DNA from: Hyphomicrobium sp.
GTDB taxonomy: Bacteria; Pseudomonadota; Alphaproteobacteria; Rhizobiales; Hyphomicrobiaceae
Direction: 5' to 3'
Assembly: GCF_019744875.1 (NCBI RefSeq)
Contig: NZ_JAIETU010000002.1
Coordinates: forward strand, 1,054,001 to 1,118,000
DNA: 64,000 nucleotides
Made by a program: the position numbers and the translations under genes. The notes under the pieces are model-generated. The model had not been told where the DNA came from. It saw only the letters and a list, made by a program, of their open reading frames with translations, and did no database searches. Every line of letters starts with the position of its first letter. Position 1 is the stretch's first letter. Positions 7,976 through 17,919 of the stretch are shown one piece after another.

Positions 7976-10900
7976 TTGGGGATGACGACACATCGGCCCG
8001 GCACCTCAAGGGGCACTGCGCGGCGCGAGCAAGCGCCGTTCGTCGGCGTGTCCGAGACGGCCGACGACGACCGCGGCCTCGGCCCGGTCGCCGCGTTCGC
8101 CTGCGATACGGCCCGCGTCCTTGGATTGTATGTCATCGTGCCGGTGCTGCTGCTTTCGTTCGGCGCGGCGGCGGTCGGCTACGTCTGGCTGATGCACAGC
8201 CCGGTGCCACTTAAATCGTTCAGCAAGCGCATCGAATCCCGGATCAACGCGTCGCTCAGCGGATTCCGCGCCGACATCGACGATGCCTATCTCGCCATCG
8301 GCGCCGACAAGGGCGTCGAGCTCAGGATCACGAACCTGCGCATCAAGGAAGCGGACGGCGACGATGTCGTCTCGGCGCCCGAAGCGGCCGTGAAGTTCAG
8401 CAAGGCGGCGCTGTGGCGGCTGGATGCCGTGCCGGAGCGGATCAATCTCATCCAGCCGAAGCTGGCCGTGGTCTACAGCGACGCGAACGGCTTCTCGCTC
8501 AGCATCGCGAACGGCGGACAGGGCGGCGATGGATCTGCCTCGCGTCCTCAAACGGGCCTCCACGGCGGGGCGGCGCAAGCCGTCGGCACCGCGGGCGACG
8601 CCTCGCGCTACCATCGCATCGACATCGCGAAAGTGCTGTCGGACGCTTCACAGCGGGCGCGGCAAGGCGACGAGAGCGACACGCTGCTGCGAAAGTTCGG
8701 CGTGCTGGATGCCATCGTGAGCGTCACGGACAACGGCAGGCTCAGCGAGATCCACGTCCAGGAAGCGACCGTCGACCTCGATCACACGGCGCGACACAGC
8801 GTCATTTCCGGGGAAGCGACGATCAGCTCGCCGGAGCAGCCCTGGCATTTTGCGTTCCGAATGGACGAGGCGGATGGTGCGGACGCCATCAATCTCAAGG
8901 TCAACGTCGACAGGCTCGTGCCGCGCACGCTCGCCAGACTGTCGCCGCGCCTCACTCTGCTCGAAGCACTCGACATGCCGATGACGGGCGAACTCAACGT
9001 CGATCTTTCGAGTGACGGGACTCTTCGCACCGCCGACCTCGGATTGGACGTGGAGCAGGGATCGCTCGTCCTTTCGTCGCTCGGCAACGCGCCCGTTGCG
9101 CTGGACAGCGGCAAGGTGGCGCTGCATTACGACGCCGGCAAACAGCAGATGACACTTGCGCCTTCGACGCTGAACTGGGCCGGCAGCAGCCGCATCACCC
9201 TCACCGGCTCGGTCGCGAGCGACCCGCCAGGAGACGGCCCCCCGCAGTGGCATTTCGACCTCAAGGGCACCGACGGCGTGCTCTCGGCGCAGGAGTTCGA
9301 GCTGCCGGCCATGCCCATCGATGAATTCAAGGCGGCAGGGCGCGTCATTCCGGCCGAAGGACTGGTCCAGCTTTCCGAATTCCTCTTCAAGGCCGGGGGC
9401 GGCGCTGTGACGGCCAACGGCGAGGTGATCAGCGGCTCCGGGCCGCCGAGCACCCGCATCGAAGCAGCCATTTCGCCGATGCCGCTCGCAACCCTCAAGA
9501 CGATCTGGCCGCGCGCCGTTGCCCCCACCGCGCGGACCTGGGTCGGCGAGCAGGTGAACAAGGCGAGCCTGCAGTCGGCGTCGTTGAAGTTCCTGTCCGG
9601 GCGCTTCCTCGATACCGAGGATGGACTTGCGGATCCTGTTGCGGGCACGTCACGCGAGCGGCTGTCGGCCAGCCTCGAGGTGGCCGATCTCAACATGGAG
9701 CCACTGCCGCGCAGCTTGCCGATCGAAGCGCCGCGCGCGATTCTGCGGATGGAAAACAGCTCGCTCGAAGTGAACGTGCCGGAGGCTGCGATCATTGCCG
9801 GGCCCGAAGCCCGGCTGCCGCTCAAAGGCGTGCGCCTGACGGTGGTGGACGTTCGGCACGAGGCGCCGATTGCCGAGCTTGCGCTCAAATCGCAAACGAC
9901 GTTGCCGGTGCTCATCGAGACGCTGAACCGCAGCCAGCTTCATCTGGCCGGACAGGGGCCGCTGCCGATCGCGGGGATCGAGGGCAAGGTCGACGGCGAG
10001 CTGAAAATCTCGATGCCGCTCGTCAACGACTCGAGCGTGCCCAAGGCGGTCGGCAAGGCGCGCATCAGCGAAATCCGCGGCACGAGCAAAGACTACAATG
10101 TCACCCTCAACGGCGGCACCATCGACGTCGAAGCTTCGGACGCTGGCGTGGTCGCAAAGGGCGACCTGACGATCAACGGCGTGCTGGCCAAGCTCAACAT
10201 GCACCGCATCCTCGAGGGTGCGCCTGAAGCCCAGCCGCCGCTCAAGATCACGGCCTCGCTCGACAACGCAGACCGGACGCAGCTCGGCCTCGACGTCAAC
10301 CATCTGATCCAGGGCACGATGCCCGTCGAGATCACGGTGACGCAAAAGCCCGACGCCCCTGCTCTCGTTCACGTGCACGGCGACCTGACCAACGCCGAGC
10401 TTCTGTTCTCCAGCGTGGCGTGGAAAAAGCCCGCTGGAAAACCCGCCTCGCTCGATTTCGACCTCGGAACGGGGACGCCCGGCAGGGTCGATCTGCTCAA
10501 CTTCAAGGTCGTCGGCGACAACATCGCCATCGATGGATCGGCCGTTGTCGAAGACCGGCCCGAGGGGCGCGAGGTGAGCGAGTTCTCGTTCCCCAACTTC
10601 TCGATCAACGTCGTCTCACGCCTCGACGTGCGCGGCACCATGAGCGACAAGCGGATCTGGACCGTGACCGCCAAGGGCTCGACCTTCGAGGCGAAGGACG
10701 TGTTCCGCTCGATGCTCGCGCTCGGCAACAAGGAAGACGAGATCAAGCCGCGCCATCCGGCGGCGGGCGTCGATTTCACGGGTGAAATCGATACCGTGAT
10801 CGGCAACGCCGAGATCTCGCTGCGCAAAGCCAAGATCAAATACTCGGAGCGCGCGGACAGGATCATCGCGCTTGAAGCCGACGGTACGCTCGAAGGGGGC

Positions 10901-11668
10901 AACCCCGTGATGATGGAGCTCAAGCCGGGCGGACCGCGCGTCGCTTATGCAAAAGCGAGCGATGCCGGATCGATGCTCAAGATGATCGGGCTCTATCCGA
11001 ACATCAAGGGCGGGCGCATGGAGCTCGAGGTCAAGCTCGACGGCCAGGGCGCGGCCGACAAGAGTGGCGTGCTCTCGATCGACAATTTCCGCGTGCTCGG
11101 CGATCCCATCATTTCGGAAGTGTATTCGAGCGCCGAGGGCGGGCCTGGCCCCAAGAAGCCGACAGAGCGGCAGGTGTTCGAGTTCCAGCGCATGGAGGTG
11201 CCGTTCCAAATCGGGCACGGCCAGTTTGTGCTGGACGATTCCTATCTGCGCGGCCCGTTGATGGGCGCATCGATCCGCGGGCGCGTCGATTTCAACGCCC
11301 AGCGCGTCAATCTCGGCGGCACCTACATTCCGCTGCAGGGCATCAACGCCGCCGTATGCGACATCCCCCTGTTCGGTCCACTCGTGGCGGGTTTCGATTG
11401 CCAGGGCGTGTTCGGCATCACCTATGCGATCCAGGGGCCGATGTCGGGGCCGGAGGTCATCGTCAATCCGCTGTCGATGTTCACGCCTGGAATTCTGCGC
11501 GGCATCATGGAGCTGACGAGCCCCAATCCGCAGGTTCAGGTGCGCGAGCCGAAGCGGCCCGCCGCCGAGCCGAAGGTGCGCGCGTCGAGCACGAGCCCGG
11601 AGCGCGGATCCGTGGTCGACGGCTGGTCGTCAGAGACGACGCCGGGCGGGGCATCCAAGAAAAAGTAA
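7976..11668 (+). CDS. Large AsmA-like/DUF3971 membrane-anchored protein (YhdP/TamB superfamily)
   Basis: This 1230-residue protein has a cytoplasmic N-terminus and one TM helix near residues 50-72 (LGLYVIVPVLLLSFGAAAVGYVW). A very long periplasmic body of beta-rich repeats follows, ending in the DUF3971/AsmA_2 module (PLQGINAAVCDIPLFGPLVAG). Such proteins form hydrophobic grooves that carry phospholipid between the inner and outer membranes; that role is inferred from the family. GGAG at 7965-7968 fits a TTG start at 7976; an ATG at 7982 is the alternative. The stop is five bases from the convergent tyrS stop. Confidence 0.85.
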   Translation: MGMTTHRPGTSRGTARREQAPFVGVSETADDDRGLGPVAAFACDTARVLGLYVIVPVLLLSFGAAAVGYVWLMHSPVPLKSFSKRIESRINASLSGFRADIDDAYLAIGADKGVELRITNLRIKEADGDDVVSAPEAAVKFSKAALWRLDAVPERINLIQPKLAVVYSDANGFSLSIANGGQGGDGSASRPQTGLHGGAAQAVGTAGDASRYHRIDIAKVLSDASQRARQGDESDTLLRKFGVLDAIVSVTDNGRLSEIHVQEATVDLDHTARHSVISGEATISSPEQPWHFAFRMDEADGADAINLKVNVDRLVPRTLARLSPRLTLLEALDMPMTGELNVDLSSDGTLRTADLGLDVEQGSLVLSSLGNAPVALDSGKVALHYDAGKQQMTLAPSTLNWAGSSRITLTGSVASDPPGDGPPQWHFDLKGTDGVLSAQEFELPAMPIDEFKAAGRVIPAEGLVQLSEFLFKAGGGAVTANGEVISGSGPPSTRIEAAISPMPLATLKTIWPRAVAPTARTWVGEQVNKASLQSASLKFLSGRFLDTEDGLADPVAGTSRERLSASLEVADLNMEPLPRSLPIEAPRAILRMENSSLEVNVPEAAIIAGPEARLPLKGVRLTVVDVRHEAPIAELALKSQTTLPVLIETLNRSQLHLAGQGPLPIAGIEGKVDGELKISMPLVNDSSVPKAVGKARISEIRGTSKDYNVTLNGGTIDVEASDAGVVAKGDLTINGVLAKLNMHRILEGAPEAQPPLKITASLDNADRTQLGLDVNHLIQGTMPVEITVTQKPDAPALVHVHGDLTNAELLFSSVAWKKPAGKPASLDFDLGTGTPGRVDLLNFKVVGDNIAIDGSAVVEDRPEGREVSEFSFPNFSINVVSRLDVRGTMSDKRIWTVTAKGSTFEAKDVFRSMLALGNKEDEIKPRHPAAGVDFTGEIDTVIGNAEISLRKAKIKYSERADRIIALEADGTLEGGNPVMMELKPGGPRVAYAKASDAGSMLKMIGLYPNIKGGRMELEVKLDGQGAADKSGVLSIDNFRVLGDPIISEVYSSAEGGPGPKKPTERQVFEFQRMEVPFQIGHGQFVLDDSYLRGPLMGASIRGRVDFNAQRVNLGGTYIPLQGINAAVCDIPLFGPLVAGFDCQGVFGITYAIQGPMSGPEVIVNPLSMFTPGILRGIMELTSPNPQVQVREPKRPAAEPKVRASSTSPERGSVVDGWSSETTPGGASKKK

Positions 11669-11673
11669 GCGCG

Positions 11674-12957
11674 TCAGACAGGCTTCACGAGGACAATTCT
11701 CTTCTTGCCGTATTGGACTTTGAACGCCCTGGTCTCGATTTCAACATCAGATTTTCGGAACAATTTCCCAGGGTCCTTGACCTGCTCATCGTTGATCTTA
11801 ACTGCACCCTCGGCAATTTTCCTCCGAGCGTCGCTGAGCGAGGAAGCGATACCTGACTTTTTTAGGATGGCTTCCGCGCGACGCTCGGTCCATCCCTGCT
11901 CAACACCTTCGTCATCAGCGCTAAAGTCCATTTCGACGGTCGGCAGATCTTTCGACGTCACGCCCTGCTCGAAGGTCGTCTTCGCCGTTTCGGCCGCAGC
12001 AGCTGCCTTGTCGCGGCCGTGGACGAGCGCGGTCGCCTCGGTGGCCAGCACCTTCTTGGCTTCGTTGATCTCGGCCCCGCCAAGTGCTGCGAGCTTCGCG
12101 ATCTCGTCCATCGGCAGCGTCGTGAACAGCTTCAGGAAGCGCGCGACGTCGGCGTCTTCCGTGTTGCGCCAGAACTGCCAGTAATCATAGGCGGAGAGCT
12201 GGTCCTCGTTGAGCCAGACGGCGCCGGCCGCGGTCTTGCCCATCTTGGCGCCCGAGGCCGTCGTCAGCAGATTGCAGGTCAGCCCATAGAGCTGATGCGG
12301 CACGCCCATGCGCCGGCCGAGATCGATGCCGGTGACGATGTTGCCCCACTGATCGGAGCCGCCCATCTGCAGGTTGGTGCCGTAGCGGCGCGCGAGCTCC
12401 GCGTAGTCGTAGGCCTGCAGAAGCATGTAGTTGAACTCGATGAACGACAGCTCCTGCTCGCGGTCGAGGCGCAGCTTGACCGAGTCCATCGACAGCATGC
12501 GGTTCACCGACATGTGGCGGCCGACGTCGCGCAGGAAATCGATGTAGTTGAGCTTGGCCAGCCATTCGGCGTTGTCGAGCATCAGCGCGTCGGCCTTGCC
12601 GTCGCCGAAGGAGAGGAACTTCGAGAACACCGTCTTGATCTGGTTCTTGTTGTCCTCAATCGTCTCAAGGGTCAGGATCCTGCGGGTCTCGTCACGGCCC
12701 GACGGATCGCCGACGCGGGTCGTGCCACCGCCCATCAGGGAAATCGGCTTGCCGGCGCCGGTCTTCTGCAGCCAGTGCAGCATCATGATCGAAAGCAGAT
12801 GACCGACATGGAGCGACGGGGCCGTGCAGTCGTAGCCGGTGTAGGCCACGATTTTGCCGGTGCGCGCCAATTCGTCGATGCCGGCGCTATCGGAGCACTG
12901 GTGGATGAAACCGCGCTCGGTCAGAATGTTGAGGAAGTCGGATCGGAAATTCGTCAT
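11674..12957 (-). CDS. tyrS: Tyrosyl-tRNA synthetase
   Basis: This 427-residue class I aminoacyl-tRNA synthetase attaches tyrosine to tRNA-Tyr in the cytoplasm. The HIGH signature appears as HVGHLL near residue 51, and the KMSKS loop as KMGKT within [16 protein letters not shown], the usual TyrRS variant. A C-terminal S4-like RNA-binding domain is visible in [31 protein letters not shown]. The gene is divergent from anmK and convergent with the AsmA-like gene. The length is standard for the bacterial enzyme. Confidence 0.97.
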   Translation of the reverse strand: MTNFRSDFLNILTERGFIHQCSDSAGIDELARTGKIVAYTGYDCTAPSLHVGHLLSIMMLHWLQKTGAGKPISLMGGGTTRVGDPSGRDETRRILTLETIEDNKNQIKTVFSKFLSFGDGKADALMLDNAEWLAKLNYIDFLRDVGRHMSVNRMLSMDSVKLRLDREQELSFIEFNYMLLQAYDYAELARRYGTNLQMGGSDQWGNIVTGIDLGRRMGVPHQLYGLTCNLLTTASGAKMGKTAAGAVWLNEDQLSAYDYWQFWRNTEDADVARFLKLFTTLPMDEIAKLAALGGAEINEAKKVLATEATALVHGRDKAAAAAETAKTTFEQGVTSKDLPTVEMDFSADDEGVEQGWTERRAEAILKKSGIASSLSDARRKIAEGAVKINDEQVKDPGKLFRKSDVEIETRAFKVQYGKKRIVLVKPV

Positions 12958-13088
12958 GACGGCGTGCGGGAACCTTCTTAATGTCCGGCGCCGCGCCGCT
13001 CCGCCAAAACTCCGGTGATCGGCGCGATCGTCGCCGGACGGACGGCCGGGGGTCGCTTTCGGGCAGGACCATGCATGAGGAGAGGCGC

Positions 13089-14210
13089 GTGAGCAAGCAG
13101 CAGGGAGAGGTCTGGCGCGCCTTGGGGCTCATGAGCGGCACCTCGCTCGACGGAATTGACGTGGCCGTGATCGAGACCGACGGCGAGCGCGTGCTCGGGC
13201 GCGGCCTTCCGGCCACCTACCCCTATTCGGACGCGTTTCGCCGCCAGCTTCGCGACGGGCTTGCCGAGGCGGCCGGGCTCGAAAGCCGCGACGCGCGGCC
13301 CGGCCGGCTCAAGCTTCTCGAATGCTACCTCACGGAGTTGCACGAAGAAGCCGTGGCCACCTATCTGGCGGATCACGACATCGCGCCCGAGAGCATCGAC
13401 ATCATCGGCTTTCACGGCCAGACCGTGCTGCACCGGCCCGAAGCGCGCCTGACCGTGCAGCTCGGCGACGGCGCCCTGCTGGCCGAGCGCTGCGGCCGGC
13501 CCGTGGTCTACGATCTCCGGGCGGCCGACGTGGCGGCCGGCGGACAAGGCGCGCCCCTCGCCTCCGTCTATCATCGCGCGCTGGCCGGCGAGGTCGAGCA
13601 ACGGCCGCTCGTCATTCTCAATCTCGGCGGCGTCGCAAACGTCACCTGGATCGGGGCGGACGGGACGTTGATTGCGTTCGACACCGGCCCGGCTTCGGCG
13701 ATGATCGACGACTGGTGCCAGGCGAAGGCCGGACTGCCATTCGATGCCGAAGGACGCCTCGCCGCGAAAGGCACGGCGGACGACGCAATCGTGCGGCAAT
13801 GGCTGGCTGCGCCGTTTTTCGCCCTGCCGCCGCCGAAGTCCCTCGACCGCAACGCGTTCGATGCGGCGCCGATCGCCGGGCATTCGGTGGAGGACGGCGC
13901 GGCGACGCTGACGGCGTTTTCAGCGGCGGCGGTCGCGCGGGCGCTCGATCATTTTCCGCAGCGTCCCGAGCTTTGGATCGCATCCGGCGGCGGGCGCAAG
14001 AACGAGACGCTGCTCGGCATGATTGCGGAGCGCGTGGACGCGCCGGTGCTGCCTGCCGAAGGCTTCGGTTTCGACGGCGACGGCGTGGAGGCGGAGGCTT
14101 GGGCGTATCTTGCGGTGCGCTCCCGCCTTGGCCTTCCGATCACGTTTCCCGGCACGACGGGCGTGACGTCGCCGCTGACCGGGGGCGTGTTCGCGGATGT
14201 CGCGGGGTGA
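13089..14210 (+). CDS. anmK: Anhydro-N-acetylmuramic acid kinase
   Basis: This 373-residue sugar kinase phosphorylates and opens 1,6-anhydro-MurNAc released by lytic transglycosylases, feeding cell-wall recycling. Diagnostic segments are [16 protein letters not shown] at the N-terminus, [23 protein letters not shown], and [19 protein letters not shown]. The GTG at 13089 is preferred because GAGGAGAGG (13077-13085) lies just upstream; an ATG at 13071 overlaps that site. The recycling role pairs with the MltB-type transglycosylase at 60282-61541. It is divergent from tyrS, an arrangement I recall from other alphaproteobacteria. Confidence 0.93.
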   Translation: MSKQQGEVWRALGLMSGTSLDGIDVAVIETDGERVLGRGLPATYPYSDAFRRQLRDGLAEAAGLESRDARPGRLKLLECYLTELHEEAVATYLADHDIAPESIDIIGFHGQTVLHRPEARLTVQLGDGALLAERCGRPVVYDLRAADVAAGGQGAPLASVYHRALAGEVEQRPLVILNLGGVANVTWIGADGTLIAFDTGPASAMIDDWCQAKAGLPFDAEGRLAAKGTADDAIVRQWLAAPFFALPPPKSLDRNAFDAAPIAGHSVEDGAATLTAFSAAAVARALDHFPQRPELWIASGGGRKNETLLGMIAERVDAPVLPAEGFGFDGDGVEAEAWAYLAVRSRLGLPITFPGTTGVTSPLTGGVFADVAG

Positions 14211-14268
14211 GGCCGCGGCCTCGGGTCAGCGCGTCTTCCCGTTGGTCATGGCAGGCCCCATGCGGAAC

Positions 14269-14354
14269 GGCGCGGCGTGCAAACCGCACCGCGGCGCCTC
14301 AGATGTTCCCTAGGTAGGCCGGAAGGCCAACGCCCTCCCGGCTGTTGGAGCCTA
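14269..14354 (+). promoter_or_regulatory. Candidate structured leader RNA upstream of the DUF808 gene
   Basis: Two foldable elements precede the DUF808 start. The first is a hairpin at 14269-14298 with outer arms GGCGC/GCGCC and inner arms GTGC/GCAC. The second, 14311-14354, closes as a three-way junction: TAGG (14311-14314) pairs with CCTA (14351-14354) around one hairpin GGCC-GGAA-GGCC and another AACGCC/GGCTGTT. I do not recognise a riboswitch class. Confidence 0.35.
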
Positions 14355-14494
14355 ATTCGCGTTTTGCGACAAAGACTTCTTTGCTTCTGCCTCAATTTCC
14401 GCCACGCGGCGTCGCCGGTACACGGCCCGCTTGCTCCGCGTGCGCGGATCAAGGCAATGTCGTGGGCAACGAGCCTACAACGGGGAACGAAAGC

Positions 14495-15454
14495 ATGAGC
14501 GGCCTGCTGGCACTTCTGGATGACGTCGTCGCGCTGGCGAAGCTTACCGCCGTCACGATCGACGATGCCGCCGCACAGGCCGTCAAGGTCGGCGCCAAGA
14601 CGGCGGGCGTCGTCATCGACGACGCGGCCGTCACACCGCGCTACGTCACGGGGCTCGCCGCGAAACGCGAGTTGCCGATCGTCGGGCGGATCGCGTTCGG
14701 CTCGCTCAAGAACAAGATGCTCTTCCTGTTGCCGGCGGCGCTGCTGCTCAGCGTCTTCCTGCCCTCGGCCATCACGCCGCTGCTCATGCTCGGCGGACTT
14801 TATCTCGCCTACGAGGGCTTCGAGAAGGTGTGGCACTGGGTGACTGCCACGCCGGTCGCCACGCTTGCCGAAACCGCGGCAGAAGGCGCGGACGCGAAAG
14901 CGCTCGAAGACAAGCGCGTGGCGGGTGCCATCCGGACCGACTTCATTCTCTCGGCTGAGATCATGGCCATCGCGCTCGCGAACACCGAGGCGCCCGACCT
15001 CACCAGCAAAGCGCTCGTGCTGACCGTCGTGGCGCTGCTGGTCACTGCCGGCGTTTATGGCGCGGTGGCGCTGATCGTCAAGGCCGACGACCTCGGCGTG
15101 GCGCTGGCGCGCCGCAATGGTTTCATTTCGGGCCCGATCGGGCGCGCGCTGGTGCACGGCATGCCGCCGTTCCTGCAGGCGCTCAGCGTTGTCGGCACGA
15201 TCGCCATGCTCTGGGTCGGCGGCGGAATTCTCGTCCACGGCCTCAACGAGTACGGCATCTCGCAGCCCGAGCACATCATTCACGCGCTGCAGGATGGCGT
15301 GCGCAGCATCCTGCCGGTGCTCACCGAGGTGGGCGCGTGGCTTGCGGGCGCATCGGGCGCGGCTGTCGTCGGCCTGATTGCCGGCGCGGCGACGGCGATT
15401 GTCGTCAAGATCGTCACCTTGCCGTTCTCCGGATCGAAGGGCGCGAAGGCCTAA
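14495..15454 (+). CDS. DUF808 (YedI) family inner-membrane protein
   Basis: This 319-residue membrane protein opens with SGLLALLDDVVALAKLTAVTIDDAAAQAVKVGAKTAGVVIDDAAVTPRYVTG, the conserved N-terminal block of DUF808/YedI. About seven hydrophobic segments follow. The ATG at 14495 has GGGGA eight bases upstream; an earlier in-frame start at 14345 gives unrelated sequence over the leader. The family has no established function that I know of. It stands alone between anmK and a convergent membrane-protein gene. Confidence 0.88.
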   Translation: MSGLLALLDDVVALAKLTAVTIDDAAAQAVKVGAKTAGVVIDDAAVTPRYVTGLAAKRELPIVGRIAFGSLKNKMLFLLPAALLLSVFLPSAITPLLMLGGLYLAYEGFEKVWHWVTATPVATLAETAAEGADAKALEDKRVAGAIRTDFILSAEIMAIALANTEAPDLTSKALVLTVVALLVTAGVYGAVALIVKADDLGVALARRNGFISGPIGRALVHGMPPFLQALSVVGTIAMLWVGGGILVHGLNEYGISQPEHIIHALQDGVRSILPVLTEVGAWLAGASGAAVVGLIAGAATAIVVKIVTLPFSGSKGAKA

Positions 15455-15491
15455 GACGATTTATTGGCCTCAATACGCGGGCAGGAGGGCG

Positions 15492-16097
15492 TCACTCCCT
15501 TGGAGGTGGCGGGCTTGCGCCGTCGATACACGCCGATACGACGGTGAGCACCAGAAACAGGACGTGCCCTACGATTTCGAGATTTTCCTCGAAGAGATCG
15601 TTGGTCGTACCGGCCGGCAGGATGCGGTCCCACATGTGACGGTCCAATGTCTTTGAGACCAAGTAGACCCAGATGATCGTCGTCAACACCGTCACGATGG
15701 CGCGGCTCGAAAAATACGGCTCGAGCCGCTCGCGGGCATACGACGCCCAGCCGAGCAACAGAACGATGGCGATGTAGAAGCCGCTGTTGGTGCCCGTGAA
15801 ATGCAGCTCACGCAAAAACAGCGCGAGCGCGAAGAGCGCCTGCCATTTGAAATAGACGTGCGGTCGCGTAGCGGCGAGCACCGTTGCGAGCGTCAATGCA
15901 ACGGCCAGAATAATCGGCGAGGTGAACTCGGCCGCATCCTTGGTCAGGTACGGCGCGATCGCGGGGCTGGTGTTCAGTTTGTAAATGGCGGCTGCCGCGA
16001 CGGCTGGGACCGCAAGCACCCAGAACGGCGTCAGGCGCAAAATGCGCGCGGCCGTCGCGCAATGCCACTCGACTTCTCTGCGTAGACGCTCCAGCAA
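15492..16097 (-). CDS. Polytopic membrane protein, function unknown
   Basis: This 201-residue protein has about five TM segments: TPFWVLAVPAVAAAAIY, SPIILAVALTLATVLAA, a pair around the KWQALFALALFLREL and GFYIAIVLLLGWASY stretches, IVTVLTTIIWVYLV, and a C-terminal one at VGHVLFLVLTVVSAC. The conserved-looking motif FLRELHFTGTNSGFY lies mid-protein. A TTG start at 16097 is supported by GGCGGAGG seven bases upstream. I do not recognise the family. It is convergent with the DUF808 gene. Confidence 0.75.
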   Translation of the reverse strand: MLERLRREVEWHCATAARILRLTPFWVLAVPAVAAAAIYKLNTSPAIAPYLTKDAAEFTSPIILAVALTLATVLAATRPHVYFKWQALFALALFLRELHFTGTNSGFYIAIVLLLGWASYARERLEPYFSSRAIVTVLTTIIWVYLVSKTLDRHMWDRILPAGTTNDLFEENLEIVGHVLFLVLTVVSACIDGASPPPPRE

Positions 16098-16236
16098 CGC
16101 ACCACCTCCGCCGGGATGTGCACACTTTCACAAAACCGATGCAAAGCCAGCGTCCGGTTCGTGTCAAGCCACGCGCGGCGGTTGTGGACTTACGATGCTG
16201 TAAAGTTAGAGAGCTCTCAGTCGTGCGTAGTGCGCG

Positions 16237-16962
16237 TCAGCGCCGCCACCACCATCGCGTCCAGCGCATCCACGTCGTCCACGGCCACAGCGCCGAGTGG
16301 GCGGCGGCGGTCGCTTCCTCGGTTGCGTTCGGTGGGGGACTGAGGCGGCGGACGAGAAACCATCCCGCGACGAAGCCGCCGATGTGCGCCCACCAGGCGA
16401 TGCCGCCCGCACCCGCCGGAAGCGCGAGCGATCCGGCGGCCTGCATGATCTGCGAGAAGAACCAGAGGCCCGCAAACAGCAGCGCCGGCATCATGAAGAA
16501 CACCGGCACGATGACGATGGGCTGCAGGATGTTGACCCAGGCGTAGGGGAAGCGGCGCGCATAGGCGGCGATGACGCCGGCGATTGCGCCCGACGCGCCA
16601 ATGGTCGGAACAGCCGACGAGAAGTTGAAGACGACGTGCATGAGGCCCGCTGCGAGCCCCGACGCGAAATAGAGTGCAAGGAAACGCTGAGGCCCCAACC
16701 GGTCCTCCAGCGCGGGGCCGAATACCCAGAGGGTCCAGAGGTTGGACAGGATGTGCATCACGCCGCCATGCAGGAACATGCAGGTGACGAACGACATCGG
16801 ATCCCAGCGCGCGGGCACCAGAGCGTAGGTGCGGATAAACGCCTCCTCGGCCGCGCCGGAGAGCGTCAACTGGTAGGCAAAGACCAGCACGCAAAGCGCG
16901 ATCAGGCTCCCGGTCGCCCAGGGGCGCGCGGTGTAAGGGATCGTATTGTTGGCTGGAATCAC
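16237..16962 (-). CDS. Rhomboid-family intramembrane serine protease
   Basis: This 241-residue, six-TM protease cleaves TM helices of substrate proteins within the inner membrane. The catalytic pair is present: Ser124 in GASGAIAG and His193 in WWAHIGGFVAG. The HGGVMHILSNLW segment supplies the oxyanion histidine and asparagine. The start is a GTG at 16962. Its ribosome site (AGGG) lies inside one arm of a 12-bp hairpin that abuts the start codon, so translation may be structurally controlled. The tail is unusually rich in Trp and Arg (TWMRWTRWWWRR). Confidence 0.92.
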   Translation of the reverse strand: MIPANNTIPYTARPWATGSLIALCVLVFAYQLTLSGAAEEAFIRTYALVPARWDPMSFVTCMFLHGGVMHILSNLWTLWVFGPALEDRLGPQRFLALYFASGLAAGLMHVVFNFSSAVPTIGASGAIAGVIAAYARRFPYAWVNILQPIVIVPVFFMMPALLFAGLWFFSQIMQAAGSLALPAGAGGIAWWAHIGGFVAGWFLVRRLSPPPNATEEATAAAHSALWPWTTWMRWTRWWWRR

Positions 16963-16996
16963 AAGACCCTCGCGAGGCTGCCGCGAGGGTCTTTTT
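16963..16996 (+). terminator. Intrinsic terminator-like hairpin abutting the rhomboid start codon
   Basis: A perfect 12-bp stem (AAGACCCTCGCG at 16963-16974, CGCGAGGGTCTT at 16982-16993) with a seven-base loop is followed on the plus strand by T's. No plus-strand gene precedes it. On the minus strand the same hairpin lies directly before the rhomboid GTG and contains its ribosome site. It may act as a terminator for antisense transcription, as a translational control element, or both. Confidence 0.7.
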
Positions 16997-17039
16997 AGTG
17001 GGTCAGCAACGGCAAGACTAGCCGAGCATTGGGATGAGA

Positions 17040-17810
17040 CTATTCGTCGTCACCGTCGTCGGTATCGGGGACGCCGCGGCTTGCTTCCTCGCGCTCGCGT
17101 TCACGCTCGCGCTCGCGGGCGGCCTCCCGCTCCTTCTCGCGATCCTTCTGCTGCTCGCGGTCGGCGATGGCCTTGGCGAGGCGCATGTCGAGATAGCCGC
17201 CGACGCACGTCTGCAGCTCGTCGGTCTTGTTCTCGAAGAAGTGGTTCGCGCCGGGGATGATCTCGTGGTCGATCTTGATGCCGCGCTGCGTCTTGAGCTT
17301 GCCGGTCAGCTCGGCCACCGAGTTGGACGGCACGACGCGATCCTTGTCGCCGTTGACCATCAGCCCCGACGACGGGCACGGGGCGAGGAACGAGAAGTCG
17401 TACAGATTGGACGGCGGGGCGACGCAGATGAAGCCGTCGATCTCGGGGCGGCGCATCAGAAGCTGCATGGCGATCCAGGTGCCGAACGACACGCCGGCGA
17501 TCCAGCAGTACTTCGCGTCCGGCTTGACGATCTGGAGCCAGTCGAGGGCGGAGGCGGCGTCCGCCAGCTCACCCGGGCCGCCATCCCAGAAGCCCTGGCT
17601 GCGGCCGACGCCACGAAAGTTGAAGCGCAGGACCGAAAATCCGCGCTGCGCGAACGTGTAATAGAGGCTGTAGACGACCTGGTTGTTCATCGTCCCGCCG
17701 AACTGCGGGTGGGGATGCAGGATGAGCGCGATCGGGCTGTCGCTTGCCGGCTCATGGTGGTAGCGGGCTTCGATGCGGCCCGCAGGCCCATTAATGATCA
17801 GCTCGGGCAT
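17040..17810 (-). CDS. Alpha/beta hydrolase with a charged Arg/Glu-rich tail
   Basis: This 256-residue protein belongs to the COG2945 group of alpha/beta hydrolases. The nucleophile elbow is GVSFGTW near residue 107, the oxyanion segment is LHPHPQFGGTMNN, the acid lies near GDKDRVV, and the catalytic histidine in GANHFF. The last 40 residues or so are a highly charged alternating Arg/Glu helix (DREKEREAAREREREREREE), likely a single long helix or protein-binding tail. The substrate is unknown. The gene is monocistronic on the minus strand. Confidence 0.87.
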   Translation of the reverse strand: MPELIINGPAGRIEARYHHEPASDSPIALILHPHPQFGGTMNNQVVYSLYYTFAQRGFSVLRFNFRGVGRSQGFWDGGPGELADAASALDWLQIVKPDAKYCWIAGVSFGTWIAMQLLMRRPEIDGFICVAPPSNLYDFSFLAPCPSSGLMVNGDKDRVVPSNSVAELTGKLKTQRGIKIDHEIIPGANHFFENKTDELQTCVGGYLDMRLAKAIADREQQKDREKEREAAREREREREREEASRGVPDTDDGDDE

Positions 17811-17919
17811 AGGTCCTGCTTCGGGTCCAAAATCTGAAGGGTTGCATGGGGCCCAGCGGGGGAAATTCTGCCGGGGTGCGCGTTATCGACACTTCACGCG
17901 GATGTTCCCAAGAGAATGC

